DNA from: Stereocaulon alpinum
Lineage: Eukaryota > Ascomycota > Lecanoromycetes > Lecanorales > Stereocaulaceae
Direction of reading: 5' to 3'
NCBI GenBank assembly: GCA_018257865.1
Contig: JAEUBA010000233.1
Span: 1-20,143, forward strand
Length of the DNA stretch: 20,143 bases
Shown here: positions 18,970 through 20,143 of the stretch, in pieces
Position numbering within the stretch: the stretch's first letter is position 1
Layout of the letters: each line of letters opens with the position of its first letter
Position numbers and translations under genes: made by a program
Notes under the pieces: generated by a model
The model's database searches: none
Seen by the model: only the letters and a program-made list of their open reading frames with translations
Told to the model about the DNA's origin: nothing

Positions 18970-19803
18970 TTTAAGTAATAAAAAGGCTTTAACTATAATA
19001 AAACTTTTACCTTAATAATTAAACCTATAAGCTATAAGGCTATATTTATAATTACTACTACTATAGATTAGGACCTAAAGTAGATAGATATTAAAATAGT
19101 ATTCCTTTATAAAAATATAGAAGAGGAGATCTTTATAGAATAGCCTAAAGGTTTTATTTAAGGAGAGGTAAAAGTTTACCGTCTAAATAAGGCCTTATAT
19201 AGCTTAAAATAATCCCTTTAGGTATAGTATAATACCTTCGCTAGCTTCGTAAACGCTAAATTAGGCGTAGTCCTATTAAAAGCTAACTTAAGTATATTTA
19301 TTAACCCTAAAGATAGGATACTAATTACCCTATATATAAATAATTTATTAATTATAGGCCTTAGTAAGGAAGCTATTTAGAGGGTTAAAGATACCCTTAA
19401 TTATTAGTTCTATATAATAGATCTTAGGCTATATAGTTATTACTTAGGGATAATAGTTACCTATAACCGCTAATAACGAACGCTATAACTAGGCTAAGAG
19501 GCCTATATTAAGAAAGTACTTTAGAACTTTAGCCTCTAAGAATATAAAGAAACTATAACCCCTATAGAGATAACTTACTATCTAGAAAAGGCTCCTAACG
19601 GTTTCTAAGCTAATACCTAAAACTAACTACTATATTAGAAGGCTATTAGGTTACTAATATACGTAATACTAGGGACTTAACCTAATATTATATACCCTAT
19701 ATTAATAGTTAGCTGCTATAGTATAAACCTAATATAAGCTTATTAAGGTACGGTTAAACGAATCTTCTAATATCTTAAGTTAATCTTTCTTACTATAATA
19801 GAA
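18970..19803 (+). pseudogene. Ty1/copia pol pseudogene, piece 3: reverse transcriptase (RVT_2)
   Basis: Continues the frame of 16834-17765 without a shift. Motifs in order: QGFKQQKGFNY; the IDQDLKQIDIK.VFLY palm region (normally ..QMDVKTAFL) near 19070-19110; EEIFIEQPKGF near 19125; YRLNKALYSLKQS near 19180-19215; the polymerase box at 19333-19344 reading YINN where YVDD is expected, so both catalytic Asp are lost; SYYLGI near 19440; and AYQGTVKRIFQYLK near 19740-19780, the start of the link to RNase H. Homology ends near 19803 and I see no RNase H or LTR after it, so the element is truncated or broken there. Stops are TAA/TAG only. Confidence 0.92.
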
Positions 19804-20021
19804 AATCGGTAATTGGGACCCTATAGATCTCCCGAGCTATTCTAACTAATGGTTTTTAAAAGAATTAAGATACTAAGACTCTATCAACTATTAAAATATC
19901 TTTATTTTTTTGTATTATACGTACTTAGAACTTTACCTATATAATATTATCTACTCGACTATATATTATAATACTTTTTATACGCTTTCTAATAACGCCG
20001 GAATTATCAAAATTAATATAG
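19804..20021. other. Unassigned AT-rich segment between copia and the right-edge element
   Basis: About 220 bases with no copia continuation, no open frame of note and no repeat of other parts of the window. CA and TG appear again (TTGGGACCC, CTAATGG, TATCAAC, ATTATCAAAA), so its mutation level is lower than in the neighbouring copia piece. It could be original flanking DNA or the end of another element. Confidence 0.4.
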
Positions 20022-20143
20022 TTGATTGATTGATTGGTTTATACGCCTATTCTAGTATCTATATATACTAATGAGGGTGTTCTATTACATTATTTGTGAA
20101 ACCAGTAGATGGTACACGTAGTGTGCCTTTCCTAGCCGCAAGA
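20022..20143 (-). mobile_element. 3' end of a second copy of the ribozyme-bearing element, off the right edge
   Basis: The minus strand from the window edge to 20022 matches 18838-18955 nearly base for base, with CA/TG kept where the internal copy has TA (for example ATGGTACACG, ATTTGTGAAACCAG). It has the tail hairpin and a TTGATTGATTGATTGG repeat. The copy is clearly younger or less affected by RIP. Its 5' part, including any ribozyme, lies outside this window. Confidence 0.88.

Overview
This window contains no host gene that I can recognise. It is a nested stack of retrotransposons in a filamentous ascomycete-type genome, and nearly all of it has been hit by repeat-induced point mutation (RIP). 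Across the long elements CpA and TpG are almost absent while CpG, CpT and CpC persist. TpA is everywhere, ATG is almost missing, and the decayed reading frames are full of TAA/TAG where Gln (CAA/CAG) or Trp (TGG) is expected. I cannot name the species from sequence alone.

Layout. Bases 1-1835 are the 3' part of a minus-strand LINE (copy D, 5'-truncated, running off the left edge). A plus-strand Ty1/copia pol pseudogene comes in three pieces: 1836-2638 (protease/integrase boundary, GAG-pre-integrase, integrase core), 16834-17765 (integrase C-terminus, start of reverse transcriptase) and 18970-19803 (reverse transcriptase). The first gap is a full-length Tad1-like LINE (copy A, plus strand, 2639-16819) with a 14-bp target-site duplication (TSD). 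Copy A is itself split by three insertions: a small non-autonomous LTR element (TRIM 1, 2870-3875, 5-bp TSD), a 5'-truncated LINE (copy B, 4383-5667, 13-bp TSD) and a full-length minus-strand LINE (copy C, 6217-12663, 14-17-bp TSD). Copy C is split by a second TRIM (10619-11628, 5-bp TSD). With insertions and TSDs removed, A and C are both about 5.4 kb.

The second gap in copia holds a different, non-coding-looking element of 1,190 bp (17766-18955, 14-bp TSD). Its first ~75 bases fold as a nested double pseudoknot with the layout of an HDV-like self-cleaving ribozyme, starting on the first base after the TSD. Its last ~75-80 bases are the same 3' tail as the Tad-like LINEs: a stem-loop followed by ATCA repeats. 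This suggests a non-autonomous retrotransposon mobilised by the LINE machinery. The 3' end of a second, much less mutated copy enters at the right edge on the minus strand (20022-20143).

The order of events follows from the nesting: copia first, LINE A into copia, then TRIM 1, LINE B and LINE C into A, then TRIM 2 into C, with the ribozyme-bearing element entering copia independently. RIP removed start codons and several catalytic residues, but I see no net frameshift in the domains I followed codon by codon (LINE A ORF2, copia pieces).
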